DNA of 18,138 bases from Pseudomonadota bacterium (GTDB lineage: Bacteria > Pseudomonadota > Gammaproteobacteria > Burkholderiales > Burkholderiaceae_E), in NCBI GenBank assembly GCA_023388075.1, contig JAEWGX010000080.1:1-18138 (forward strand), in the 5' to 3' direction. The first letter of the stretch is position 1; every line of letters begins with the position of its first letter. The notes beneath the pieces were generated by a model. That model made no database searches. It was not told the origin of the DNA and worked only from the letters and a program-made list of their open reading frames with translations. Shown here one piece after another: positions 1 to 6,970 of this stretch. Both the position numbers and the translations under genes were made by a program.

Positions 1-876
1 ATCCGGCCACGCGCGGCGCAGCAGCCAGGCATACGAGAGCGCGGAGAGCGTCTCGAACACGATGAGCTGCCCGGCAAGCGAGGTAGGCAGCCGCCGCGCC
101 GCCGCGTTCCACCAGAGGGTGCCGAGCCAGGATGCGAGCAGCCCCAGCGCCAGCATCCAGGCGACGAACCGCCACGGCTCGGGGCCGAGCGGCAGGCCGA
201 TCGGCTGCAGGCCCGCATGCCGGTCCCATGCAGTGGCCACTGCCATGCCGATGGCTGCGAGCGGCAGGGTGGCGAGGCCCTGCGCCGTCGCCCAGGTGGC
301 GGCGGAGCGGGTCGCATGGCTGCGCAGCCAGCGGGCGTTGCGGATCGGATACCAGGTCCAGCAGGCGGTTGCGAGCACGGCGAATCCGGCGCCGGCCGCA
401 TAGCGCAGCGGATCGCCTCCGGCATCGGCGAGATGTCGCAGCTCGGCCCGGTTGACCAGCGCGATACCGGCAGCGATGACCAGCAGGGAGGGCGCCAGGC
501 GGCGCCAGCTCACGGACCGCTCGCCCAGGTTCGACGCGATCGCGATCACCACCGGCAGCGTGCCGATCACCATCGTCGGTAGCGGCGCCCCGGCGAGCTG
601 GATCGACGTGGCCAGCGCGCTGTAGTAGAGCAGGTTGCCGACGAACGACAGCCTCAGGGCCTCCAGCCAGTCGGCGCGCGCGAGCGCGCGCAGGCGATGG
701 CGCGCCTGCCAGCCGATCGGGATGGCGATGAGGCCGAAGGCGAGGTATCGCCCGAAGGCGATCACGATGCCGGGATAGTCCGGCAGGATCAGCGGCGTGA
801 CGAACACGACGCCCCAGATCAGGCCGGCGCCGAGCGCGAAGGCGACGCCCGACAGCAGCCGCGGCGAGGCCGTCAC
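1..876 (-). CDS. EamA/DMT-family inner-membrane transporter (3' end beyond window)
   Basis: Reading the minus strand from a GTG at 876 gives 292 residues without a stop before the window edge. The protein is strongly hydrophobic, with repeated helices such as the LSGVAFALGAGLIWGVVFV stretch near the N terminus and a second half repeating the pattern, as expected for the roughly ten-helix, two-repeat EamA (drug/metabolite transporter) fold. Family members are usually about 290-310 residues, so only a few C-terminal residues should be missing. It lies 37 bp downstream of comM on the same strand and is probably transcribed with it. No upstream ATG is in frame near the start, so the GTG is the best visible choice, though without a strong ribosome-binding site. 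The substrate cannot be told from the sequence; the family exports amino acids, metabolites and drugs. Confidence 0.82.
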   Translation of the reverse strand, partial: MTASPRLLSGVAFALGAGLIWGVVFVTPLILPDYPGIVIAFGRYLAFGLIAIPIGWQARHRLRALARADWLEALRLSFVGNLLYYSALATSIQLAGAPLPTMVIGTLPVVIAIASNLGERSVSWRRLAPSLLVIAAGIALVNRAELRHLADAGGDPLRYAAGAGFAVLATACWTWYPIRNARWLRSHATRSAATWATAQGLATLPLAAIGMAVATAWDRHAGLQPIGLPLGPEPWRFVAWMLALGLLASWLGTLWWNAAARRLPTSLAGQLIVFETLSALSYAWLLRRAWPD

Positions 877-913
877 CGGTGTCCGGGTTGTCGCGGTGGC
901 CGGGCGGCGACGC

Positions 914-2500
914 TCACGCCGCCCGCTCCGGCCATGGCTCGACGGAATGGCCCGCGGCGCCGTCCGCCCAGGACTCCAGGCCGCGGCGCAGCGCGATTGC
1001 CTCGGCCACGTCGTCGGCCAGGGTTCGTTCCCGCCCCGCCAGATCGGCGATCGTGCGCGCCACCTTCAGGGCCCGGTGCAGCGCGCGCATCGACCAGCCG
1101 AATCGGGCGGCGGCGCGTGCGGCGAGATCGGCGGCGGCTGGCGCGAGCCCCAGGTGCCGCTGCAGCTCGCCGGCGAGGAGGTCGCCGTTGCATCGCTCCT
1201 GGCGGAGGCGTTGCCGTTCCCGCGCGGCTGCCACCCGTCGCGCGACCGGTGCCGAGGCTTCGTTCGCCGACCCGGCGACCGGGACGGCGGTCTCGCGCCG
1301 GACGTCGACGCAAAGGTCGAAACGGTCGAGCAGCGGGCCCGAGAGCCGGGTGCGATAGCGGCGCAACTGCGCCGGGGTGCAGCGACAGGAACGCAGCGCG
1401 TCGCCCAGATAACCGCAGGGGCAGGGATTCATCGCGGCGACCAGCAGGAACCCGGCGGGGAAGGTCTCGCTCTGGGCGCCGCGGGCGACGGTCACCTGCC
1501 CGGTCTCGAGCGGCTCGCGCAGCGCCTCGAGAGCCGCGCGTCGGAACTCCGGGAGCTCGTCCAGAAAGAGAACGCCCTCGTGGGCCAGGCTGATCTCGCC
1601 CGGGCGTGGTGGCTGTCCACCGCCGATCAGGCCGGCGACCGACACCGAGTGATGCGGAGTGCGGAACGGCCGGCGCATCCAACGGGCGGGATCCACCGCG
1701 TCCCGCAGCGACGCCACCGCGGCGGCGGCCAGCGCCTCGGCCCGGGTGGGGGGCGGCAGCAGCCCGGGCAGGCGCTGAGCCAACAGGCTCTTGCCGGTCC
1801 CCGGGGGCCCGGCCATCAGGAGATGATGACGCCCCGCGGCCGCGATCTCCAGGGCGCGGCGAGCGCCCAGCTGGCCCACGACGTCAGCCAGGTCGAGGTC
1901 CCTCGTGGGCGCCAGCCTTGCCGGGTCGGCCCCCCCGGATGGCATGATGTCACTGTGGGGTGTCTGCGCCGGCAACCGACGGCGCGCATGCAAGTGGTCA
2001 CACACTTCCTGCAGCGAGCGTGCGCCCAGGATTCCATCGTGGCCGGAGAGGGCAGCCTCGGGTGCATTCTCCAGGGGGAGCACCAGCGAGCGATCGACTG
2101 CGTCGGCCGCGAAGCCGGCGGCCAGTGCGAGCGCGCCCCGGATGGGGCGAAGGGCTCCGCCCAGGGACAGCTCTCCCACCAGCTCGACGGTATCCAACCG
2201 TGCGGCCGGCAATGCCTGCGAGGCCGCCAGGATGCCGACCGCGATCGGCAGGTCGAAACGGGCGGAGTCCTTGGGCAGGTCCGCCGGCGCGAGATTTACC
2301 GTGATGCGGCGGTTGGGAAACTCGAAGCCATTCTGGATCAGCGCGGCACGGACCCGTTCGCGGCTCTCACGCACGGCTGCTTCCGGGAGCCCGACGATCG
2401 TGAAGGTGGGCAGGCCCGTGGCGAGATGCACCTCGACCCGGACCGCCGGCGCCGAGAGCCCGCGCAGTGCCCGGCTATGCGCGACCGCGAGCGAGACCAC
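914..2500 (-). CDS. comM: ComM/YifB-family Mg-chelatase-like AAA+ ATPase
   Basis: This is a complete 528-residue protein of typical family length (about 500-510). It begins with the diagnostic YifB N terminus (MVSLAVAHSRALRGLSAP) followed by a Lon-protease-like S5 fold domain (residues 1-170). An AAA+ core follows, with Walker A GPPGTGKS at about 231-238 and Walker B VLFLDELPEF at about 310-319, then the CPCGYLGD...CRC cysteine cluster common in this family and a C-terminal Mg-chelatase-like lid. ComM is a hexameric helicase that promotes branch migration during integration of transforming DNA; many non-competent bacteria also keep it. It starts 33 bp after ubiK on the same strand and is followed by the EamA transporter. 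No residue looks damaged. Confidence 0.95.
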   Translation of the reverse strand: MVSLAVAHSRALRGLSAPAVRVEVHLATGLPTFTIVGLPEAAVRESRERVRAALIQNGFEFPNRRITVNLAPADLPKDSARFDLPIAVGILAASQALPAARLDTVELVGELSLGGALRPIRGALALAAGFAADAVDRSLVLPLENAPEAALSGHDGILGARSLQEVCDHLHARRRLPAQTPHSDIMPSGGADPARLAPTRDLDLADVVGQLGARRALEIAAAGRHHLLMAGPPGTGKSLLAQRLPGLLPPPTRAEALAAAAVASLRDAVDPARWMRRPFRTPHHSVSVAGLIGGGQPPRPGEISLAHEGVLFLDELPEFRRAALEALREPLETGQVTVARGAQSETFPAGFLLVAAMNPCPCGYLGDALRSCRCTPAQLRRYRTRLSGPLLDRFDLCVDVRRETAVPVAGSANEASAPVARRVAAARERQRLRQERCNGDLLAGELQRHLGLAPAAADLAARAAARFGWSMRALHRALKVARTIADLAGRERTLADDVAEAIALRRGLESWADGAAGHSVEPWPERAA

Positions 2501-2533
2501 GGCATGGCGTCTTTGCGGTCGCGGCCGAGGCGG

Positions 2534-2950
2534 TCAGGCTTCCTGGCCGGTGCCGCCCATGCCGGAGGACGTGCCGGTGGTCGATCCCGTGGTTGATGCG
2601 GCGGCCGATGCGGCGGCGGATCCCGTGGAGCCGGTCGGGCCCGTCGTGCCGGTCGATCCGGCCGTGGTTCCGGTGGCGGCGCCCGGCACCACCTCCGGGC
2701 CGGTTTCCGACCACGAGCGCGGCGACGTGCCGGAGGGACCCAGCCTGTCCTCCAGCGCCTGCACCCGTTGACGCAGGGCGCGCAATAACTCCACCTGCAC
2801 GTCGAACTCCTCGCGGGTGACCAGGTCCAGCCGCGAGAACGTCTGGCCCATCAACGCCTTGAGGTTGCGTTCGAGGTCCGCCGCCGGGCTGGCGCGGAAC
2901 AGCTCGATCAGCTTCTGCTGGAAATCCTGGAGGAAGTTCTGCCTGTCCAT
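2534..2950 (-). CDS. ubiK: Ubiquinone biosynthesis accessory factor UbiK (BMFP/YqiC family) with low-complexity tail
   Basis: The 138-residue product begins MDRQNFLQDFQQKLIELF and carries the YqiC/BMFP core: an amphipathic N-terminal helix, then a coiled-coil region (about residues 46-73, around VTREEFDVQVELLRALRQRV) that trimerises in this family. UbiK acts with UbiJ in the soluble complex that hydroxylates and methylates ubiquinone intermediates. Typical members are 80-100 residues. Here the core ends near residue 75 and is followed by about 60 residues made largely of Gly, Thr, Ser, Ala and Pro, with GTTG/GSTG-like units. The ATG at 2950 matches the family N terminus; an in-frame upstream extension does not. 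The gene heads the minus-strand run ubiK-comM-EamA and diverges from torF. Confidence 0.9.
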   Translation of the reverse strand: MDRQNFLQDFQQKLIELFRASPAADLERNLKALMGQTFSRLDLVTREEFDVQVELLRALRQRVQALEDRLGPSGTSPRSWSETGPEVVPGAATGTTAGSTGTTGPTGSTGSAAASAAASTTGSTTGTSSGMGGTGQEA

Positions 2951-3155
2951 GGTCAGCTGCGATCCCGATGGGCGAGTGGTGCGATCGAGGATAGCACGCG
3001 GCATCGAATCAGGTCGTCCGTATCCAGCCCGATGGCCTAGTCGCGACGGCCGCTCCGCTCGACGCTCCGATTCCGGCGCATACGGAAGCCCGGGTTCGCC
3101 ATCCATCATCCCCGCGGCGAAGCGCCGCCTCATCCCGGTGCGTAATTATTGATCG

Positions 3156-3172
3156 CGCACAGTCGCGGTGCG
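3156..3172. promoter_or_regulatory. Putative NtrC (NRI) binding site
   Basis: The 17-bp sequence CGCACAGTCGCGGTGCG is a dyad with perfect 5-bp arms (CGCAC/GTGCG) separated by 7 bp. It matches the GCAC-N7-GTGC core of the known NtrC consensus. Its centre lies about 111 bp upstream of the transcription start predicted from the sigma-54 element, where enhancer sites for this activator usually sit. Two genes of the classic Ntr regulon, glnK and amtB, lie downstream. Only one clear site is seen; NtrC often uses two. Confidence 0.6.
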
Positions 3173-3248
3173 GATGGGCCGCCAAGAACCGGCCGAGCGC
3201 GCGCCATGGCGAGGCATGCACGGGAGCGGAGAAGGTCTCGAGGCAAGG

Positions 3249-3264
3249 TGGCACGGAAGGTGCA
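3249..3264 (+). promoter_or_regulatory. Sigma-54 (RpoN) -24/-12 promoter for torF-glnK-amtB
   Basis: TGGCACGGAAGGTGCA matches the RpoN consensus TGGCACG-N4-TTGCA with one mismatch (G for T at the first base of the -12 box). The invariant GG (3250-3251) and GC (3262-3263) have exactly the required spacing. The predicted start is near 3275, about 100 nt before the torF start codon. No good sigma-70 promoter was seen nearby. Together with the NtrC-like dyad upstream and the ammonium genes downstream, this is a coherent nitrogen-limitation promoter. Confidence 0.8.
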
Positions 3265-3374
3265 TTCAGGCTGGAGCCGGTTCGCCGGCCCGGCCGATGG
3301 CATGACGCCCGGCCGGCCCCCGTATCTATATAGAGAACTTCGCGGCCGCGATCGGCCGACAGAGAGGAATCCAA

Positions 3375-4109
3375 GTGACCAAGTCCGCTTTCCGCCTGAC
3401 CACCGCGGGACTGCTGTTCGGCGCCGTGATCGCCGGGACATCCGTAACCCCCCAGGCTGCCCATGCCCAATCGCTGAGCGCCAACGTCAGCGTCGTCTCC
3501 GACTATCGATTCCGCGGGGTCTCGCAATCCTTCCGGCGGCCAGCCCTGCAGGGCGGGGTGGACTGGGCGCACGACAGCGGTTTCTACCTGGGTACCTGGG
3601 CCTCGACGGTCGACGGCGACTTCCTCACCGACACCCACGGCATCGAGTGGGACATCTTTGGGGGCTACAAGTTCCCCGTCGGCGCCGGCTGGACGCTGGA
3701 CGTCGGCGTCCTGCAGTACCTCTACCCGGGCGAATCGCTCTGGAACACCACCGAGCTCTACCTGGGCGGGAGCTGGGAGTGGTTCTCGGTCAAGTACTCG
3801 CACTCGATCAGCGACGACACCTTCGGCTTCACCGATTCACGCGGTTCCGGCTACATCGACCTCACCGTCACCTATCCCCTGCGCGACGGCCTGAACCTGA
3901 TCGGGCACGTCGGCCACCAGCGGTTCCGGCACTACTCGGACGCCAACTACACCGACTACCGCCTCGGTCTCACCTACGACTGGGCCGGACTCACGTGGGG
4001 CGCCTCCGTGGTCGGTACCGACGAGGACTTCACCTTCGCGAAGCCGAGCGGACGGACCAAGGATCTCGGCAAGGCGGGCCTGGTGCTCTCCGTCAGCAAG
4101 AGCTTCTGA
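3375..4109 (+). CDS. TorF-family putative outer-membrane porin
   Basis: This encodes 244 residues, starting at a GTG preceded by AGAGAGGA (3361-3368). A signal peptide is clear: Lys/Arg N terminus, hydrophobic stretch LLFGAVIAG, and an AHA cleavage site near residue 31. The mature protein starts with the family signature SANVSVVSDYRFRGVSQS and continues as alternating polar/aromatic strands (YKFPVG, LYLGGSWEWFSVKY, YIDLTVTYPL) ending in an aromatic residue (KSF), as in outer-membrane beta-barrels. This matches the uncharacterised proteobacterial TorF porin family. It is the first gene after the sigma-54 promoter and is followed after 43 bp by glnK and then amtB, suggesting an outer-membrane role in uptake of ammonium or another small nitrogen source. 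No substrate is known to me. Confidence 0.85.
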   Translation: MTKSAFRLTTAGLLFGAVIAGTSVTPQAAHAQSLSANVSVVSDYRFRGVSQSFRRPALQGGVDWAHDSGFYLGTWASTVDGDFLTDTHGIEWDIFGGYKFPVGAGWTLDVGVLQYLYPGESLWNTTELYLGGSWEWFSVKYSHSISDDTFGFTDSRGSGYIDLTVTYPLRDGLNLIGHVGHQRFRHYSDANYTDYRLGLTYDWAGLTWGASVVGTDEDFTFAKPSGRTKDLGKAGLVLSVSKSF

Positions 4110-4152
4110 GCGCCCCTCGAGACCGCGATTCACCGATTCACCAGGAGCAACC

Positions 4153-4491
4153 ATGAAACTCGTCACCGCCATCATCAAGCCCTTCAAGCTCGACGAAGTG
4201 AGGGAGGCGCTGTCCGCGATCGGCGTGCAGGGCATCACCGTCACCGAGGTCAAGGGGTTCGGTCGCCAGAAGGGCCACACCGAGCTCTACCGGGGCGCCG
4301 AATACGTCGTCGACTTCCTGCCCAAGGTGAAGGTGGAGGCCGCCGTCACCGACGAGCTGGCCGAGCGGGCCGTGGAGGCGATGGAGCAGGCCGCCCGCAC
4401 CGGAAAGATCGGCGACGGCAAGATCTTCGTCTTCGACCTCGAGCAGGTGATCCGGATCCGCACGGGCGAGACCGGCAGCGAGGCGCTCTGA
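4153..4491 (+). CDS. glnK: PII nitrogen regulatory protein GlnK
   Basis: This is a full-length 112-residue PII protein. The N terminus MKLVTAIIKPFKLDEVREAL is canonical. The T-loop GHTELYRGAEYVVDF carries Tyr51, the residue uridylylated by GlnD, and the C-terminal signature TGKIGDGKIFVFDLEQVIRIRTGE is intact with its ATP/2-oxoglutarate-binding residues. PII proteins sense 2-oxoglutarate and the ATP/ADP ratio; GlnK in its unmodified form plugs the AmtB channel. The ATG follows AGGAG (4141-4145) at good spacing. Linkage to amtB 37 bp downstream identifies it as GlnK rather than GlnB. Expression is expected to depend on NtrC and RpoN through the promoter ahead of torF. Confidence 0.96.
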   Translation: MKLVTAIIKPFKLDEVREALSAIGVQGITVTEVKGFGRQKGHTELYRGAEYVVDFLPKVKVEAAVTDELAERAVEAMEQAARTGKIGDGKIFVFDLEQVIRIRTGETGSEAL

Positions 4492-4528
4492 CATCCCCCG
4501 ACACCTGCAAAGATTCACAGAGGAACTC

Positions 4529-5842
4529 ATGAAGAAAGCACATTCGATCATCCGCGGCGCGGCGGCGCTGCTGCCGCTTGCCGCGCTCGCGCTCGATCCT
4601 TCCGTCGCCCACGCCGCCGACGCGGAGCCGGCGCTGAACAGCGGCGACACCGCCTGGATGCTGACCTCGACCACGCTGGTCATCCTGATGACGATCCCCG
4701 GGCTCGCGCTCTTCTACGGAGGGCTGTCCCGGTCCAAGAACATGCTCTCCGTGCTGATGCACGTGATGGTGATCTTCGCCACGATCACGGTGCTCTGGGC
4801 CATCTACGGCTACAGCCTGGCCTTCGCCGGCGGCGGCAGCTTCTACGGCACCTTCGACAAGCTGTTCCTGAAGGGGATCACGCCGGAGACGCTCTCCGGG
4901 ACCATCCCGGAGCTGGTCTTCGTGGCGTTCCAGTCCACCTTCGCCGCCATCACCTGCGCGCTGATCGTCGGCTCCTACGCCGAGCGGATCCGCTTCAGCG
5001 CCGTGCTGCTGTTCTCGGTGCTGTGGTTCACGTTCGCCTACCTGCCGATGGCGCACATGGTGTGGGCAGAACCCGGGCTGCTCTTCAAGGACGGCGCGCT
5101 CGACTTCGCCGGCGGCACGGTGGTGCACATCAACGCCGGGGTGGCCGGCCTGGTCGGCGCCTGGGTGATCGGCCGACGCCTCGGCTACGGTCGCGAGTCG
5201 ATGGCGCCGCACAGCCTGACCTTCACCATGATCGGCGCGTCGCTCCTCTGGGTTGGCTGGTTCGGCTTCAACGCGGGCTCGGCGCTCTCCGCCGGGCCGG
5301 TGGCCGGCCTTGCCTTCATCAACACGATCCTCGCCACCGGCGCGGCGACCCTCGGATGGCTTGTCGGCGAGGCGATGTCCAAGGGGCGCGCGTCGATGCT
5401 CGGCGCCGCCTCGGGCGCGGTGGGTGGCCTGGTGGCGATCACGCCGGCGGCCGGCTTCGTCGGCCCGATGGGCTCGATCGTGATTGGCCTGATCGCCGGC
5501 CTGTTGTGCCTCTGGGGCGTGAACAGCCTCAAGCGCATGCTCGGCGCGGACGACGCGTTCGACGTGTTCGGGGTGCACGGCGTGGGTGGCATCGTCGGCG
5601 CGCTGCTCACCGGTGTGTTCGCCTCGCCGGGCCTCGGCGGTACCCAGGGCGCCGACTTCGTCATCTCCGCCCAGATGTGGGTGCAGCTGAAGGGCGTGCT
5701 GATCACCATCGCCTGGTCCGGCATCGTCTCGTTCATCGCCTACAAGGTGGTCGACCTCACCGTCGGGCTGCGGGTGACCGAGGACGAGGAGCGGGAGGGG
5801 CTGGACATCACCTCGCACGGAGAGTCCGCCTACCACCTCTGA
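4529..5842 (+). CDS. amtB: Ammonium transporter AmtB
   Basis: This 437-residue protein begins with a cleavable signal peptide (hydrophobic to about residue 21, AHAA site near 28-30), as in many proteobacterial Amt proteins, followed by about 11 membrane helices. Family signatures are present: the first-helix motif GLALFYGGLSRSKN, the phenylalanine gate FVAFQSTF (Phe134/Phe138), and the twin pore histidines His176 (MAHMVW) and His350 (VFGVHGVGG). The region GWFGFNAGSAL is also intact. The C-terminal tail (about residues 410-437, GLRVTEDEEREGLDITSHGESAYHL) is the cytoplasmic segment that contacts GlnK. It is the last gene of the torF-glnK-amtB operon and is followed by strong hairpins. Confidence 0.96.
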   Translation: MKKAHSIIRGAAALLPLAALALDPSVAHAADAEPALNSGDTAWMLTSTTLVILMTIPGLALFYGGLSRSKNMLSVLMHVMVIFATITVLWAIYGYSLAFAGGGSFYGTFDKLFLKGITPETLSGTIPELVFVAFQSTFAAITCALIVGSYAERIRFSAVLLFSVLWFTFAYLPMAHMVWAEPGLLFKDGALDFAGGTVVHINAGVAGLVGAWVIGRRLGYGRESMAPHSLTFTMIGASLLWVGWFGFNAGSALSAGPVAGLAFINTILATGAATLGWLVGEAMSKGRASMLGAASGAVGGLVAITPAAGFVGPMGSIVIGLIAGLLCLWGVNSLKRMLGADDAFDVFGVHGVGGIVGALLTGVFASPGLGGTQGADFVISAQMWVQLKGVLITIAWSGIVSFIAYKVVDLTVGLRVTEDEEREGLDITSHGESAYHL

Positions 5843-5859
5843 GGCCGGGGCGGGGCCGG

Positions 5860-5912
5860 CCCGGACTTCCGGGGGCTTCTGGGGGCGCGTCCGCTTGGGG
5901 ACGCGCCCCCAG
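5860..5912 (+). terminator. Tandem hairpins after amtB (likely transcription terminator)
   Basis: A small hairpin (CCCGG, 4-nt loop, CCGGG; 5860-5873) is followed by a perfect 14-bp stem, CTGGGGGCGCGTCC at 5879-5892 pairing with GGACGCGCCCCCAG at 5899-5912 around a 6-nt loop. It starts 17-36 bp after the amtB stop. The downstream sequence is GTTGCGTAG with no real U tract, so it is not a textbook intrinsic terminator. It may block the polymerase with help from Rho, or protect the 3' end of the amtB mRNA. Confidence 0.55.
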
Positions 5913-5918
5913 GTTGCG

Positions 5919-5924
5919 TAGAAT
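5919..5924 (+). promoter_or_regulatory. Possible -10 element for the gshB operon
   Basis: TAGAAT fits the sigma-70 -10 consensus at five of six positions. It lies 72 bp upstream of the chosen gshB start and just after the amtB hairpins. A weak -35 candidate (TTGGGG, 5895-5900) lies 18 bp upstream, within the hairpin loop and right arm. The position suits a separate promoter for the gshB-PTS-met run. Confidence 0.35.
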
Positions 5925-5995
5925 GACCGGGTGCGCCGTGCTCCGGCGTGGCGCCCGCAGCTTCGTCGGCGCCCGGCAACAGGCGAGGTCGCCCC

Positions 5996-6970
5996 GTGTC
6001 CCACTCCGTGCCCCCACTGAAGATCGCGTTCGTCATCGACCCGCTGGCCAAGCTCAAGATCGAGAAGGACAGCAGCGTCGCCATGATGGCGGCCGCCGCG
6101 GCCCGGGGTCACCGCATCTTCGCCTGCGAGCAGGGCGACATCTCGCTGGTCGATGGCCGCGTGGTGGGCGATTTCGTGGAGATCACGCTGACCGGCCAGG
6201 CCCCGGCCTGGTATAGCGCCGGCCCGGCCACCGAGGTGCCGCTCGCGGACTTCGGCGCGGTGCTGATGCGCAAGGATCCGCCCTTCGACATGGAGTACGT
6301 CTACTCCACGTACCTGCTGGAGCACGCGGCCCGGCAGGGCGCCGTGGTGGTCAACGACCCCCGGGCGGTGCGCGACAACAACGAGAAGTACTCCATCACC
6401 GAGTTCCCGGCGCTCACCACCGATGTCGTGGTGACCCGTGATCCGTCGCGGCTGCGCGCCTTCCTCCAACGCCATGACGACGCGGTGTTCAAGCTGCTCG
6501 ACGGCATGGGCGGCGCTTCCATCTTCCGGGTCACCGCGCGGGATCCGAACCTCTCGGTCATCATCGAGACCCTGAACCTCTTCGGCGCGCGAACCGTCAT
6601 GGCGCAGCGCTACTTGCCGGAGATCGCGGACGGGGACAAGCGGGTGCTGATCATCGATGGCGAGGTGGTGCCCTATTGCCTCGCACGCATCCCCCAGTCC
6701 GGCGAGACCCGCGGCAACCTTGCCGCTGGCGGCACCGGGCGCGCCCAGCCGATCTCCGCGCGCGATCGCGAGATCGCGCAGGCGGTGGCGCCGGTGCTCG
6801 CCGCCCGTGGCCTCTTCCTGGTCGGCCTCGACGTGATCGGCGATTCGCTCACGGAGATCAACGTCACCAGCCCCACCTGCTTTCGCGAGATCGCCGACCA
6901 GACCGGCTTCGACGTTGCCGGCCTTTTCATCAGCCGGTTGGAGGCGCTGGTCGCGCGCCGGGCCGCATGA
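5996..6970 (+). CDS. gshB: Glutathione synthetase
   Basis: This ATP-grasp ligase joins gamma-glutamylcysteine and glycine in the last step of glutathione synthesis. From the GTG at 5996 it is 324 residues, close to the 316 of E. coli GshB. It shows the family signatures in order: KIAFVIDPLAKLKIEKDSS at the N terminus, VLMRKDPPFDMEYVYSTYLLE, KLLDGMGGASIFR (ATP-grasp glycine loop), GDKRVLIIDGEVVPYCLARI, GETRGNLAAGG, and LTEINVTSPTCFREI at the metal-binding end. The start is chosen because AGGCGAGG (5981-5988) precedes it at 7-nt spacing; a GTG at 6008 gives a more compact N terminus but has no such site. Its stop overlaps the ATG of the EIIA gene. I see no gshA in the window. Confidence 0.94.
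   Translation: MSHSVPPLKIAFVIDPLAKLKIEKDSSVAMMAAAAARGHRIFACEQGDISLVDGRVVGDFVEITLTGQAPAWYSAGPATEVPLADFGAVLMRKDPPFDMEYVYSTYLLEHAARQGAVVVNDPRAVRDNNEKYSITEFPALTTDVVVTRDPSRLRAFLQRHDDAVFKLLDGMGGASIFRVTARDPNLSVIIETLNLFGARTVMAQRYLPEIADGDKRVLIIDGEVVPYCLARIPQSGETRGNLAAGGTGRAQPISARDREIAQAVAPVLAARGLFLVGLDVIGDSLTEINVTSPTCFREIADQTGFDVAGLFISRLEALVARRAA

Larger units (their letters stand above)
2951..3374. other. Intergenic region between ubiK and torF (424 bp)
   Basis: This divergent gap contains no convincing gene. It holds the NtrC-like dyad (3156-3172), the sigma-54 promoter (3249-3264), a possible minus-strand -10 element for ubiK (TATCCT, reading 2993 to 2988, without a clear -35), and one AT-rich island (3141-3153, TAATTATTGAT) unusual in this GC-rich sequence. 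A second AT-rich patch, TATCTATATAG, lies at 3323-3333 just ahead of the torF ribosome-binding site. The untranslated leader predicted for torF from the sigma-54 start is about 100 nt. Confidence 0.6.

Noticed and set aside
797..2596. 599-codon plus-strand open frame opposite comM
   Set aside because: It shadows ComM, which has all its motifs on the minus strand; no domain is recognisable in this frame.
2590..2690. Repeated PVVDPVVDAAADAAADPV-like plus-strand peptide
   Set aside because: This is the antisense reading of the repetitive ubiK tail; the plus-strand frame lacks a start context and any domain.
3250..3263. GCAC-N5-GTGC inside the sigma-54 promoter as a second NtrC site
   Set aside because: The spacing is 5 rather than 7, and the bases are explained by the -24/-12 consensus itself.
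3323..3336. TATCTATATAGAGA as a sigma-70 -10 for torF
   Set aside because: No -35 element lies at a suitable distance, and the sigma-54 element explains transcription better.
3009..3803. 264-codon minus-strand open frame covering the ubiK-torF region and half of torF
   Set aside because: It covers the sigma-54 and NtrC motifs and the torF signal-peptide region, and its product has no family signature.
4346..6475. 709-codon open frame on the minus strand opposite glnK, amtB and gshB
   Set aside because: It spans three well-supported genes and an intergenic hairpin on the opposite strand. Its product is a His/Arg/Gly/Asp-rich composition typical of the antisense of GC-rich genes, with no recognisable domain.
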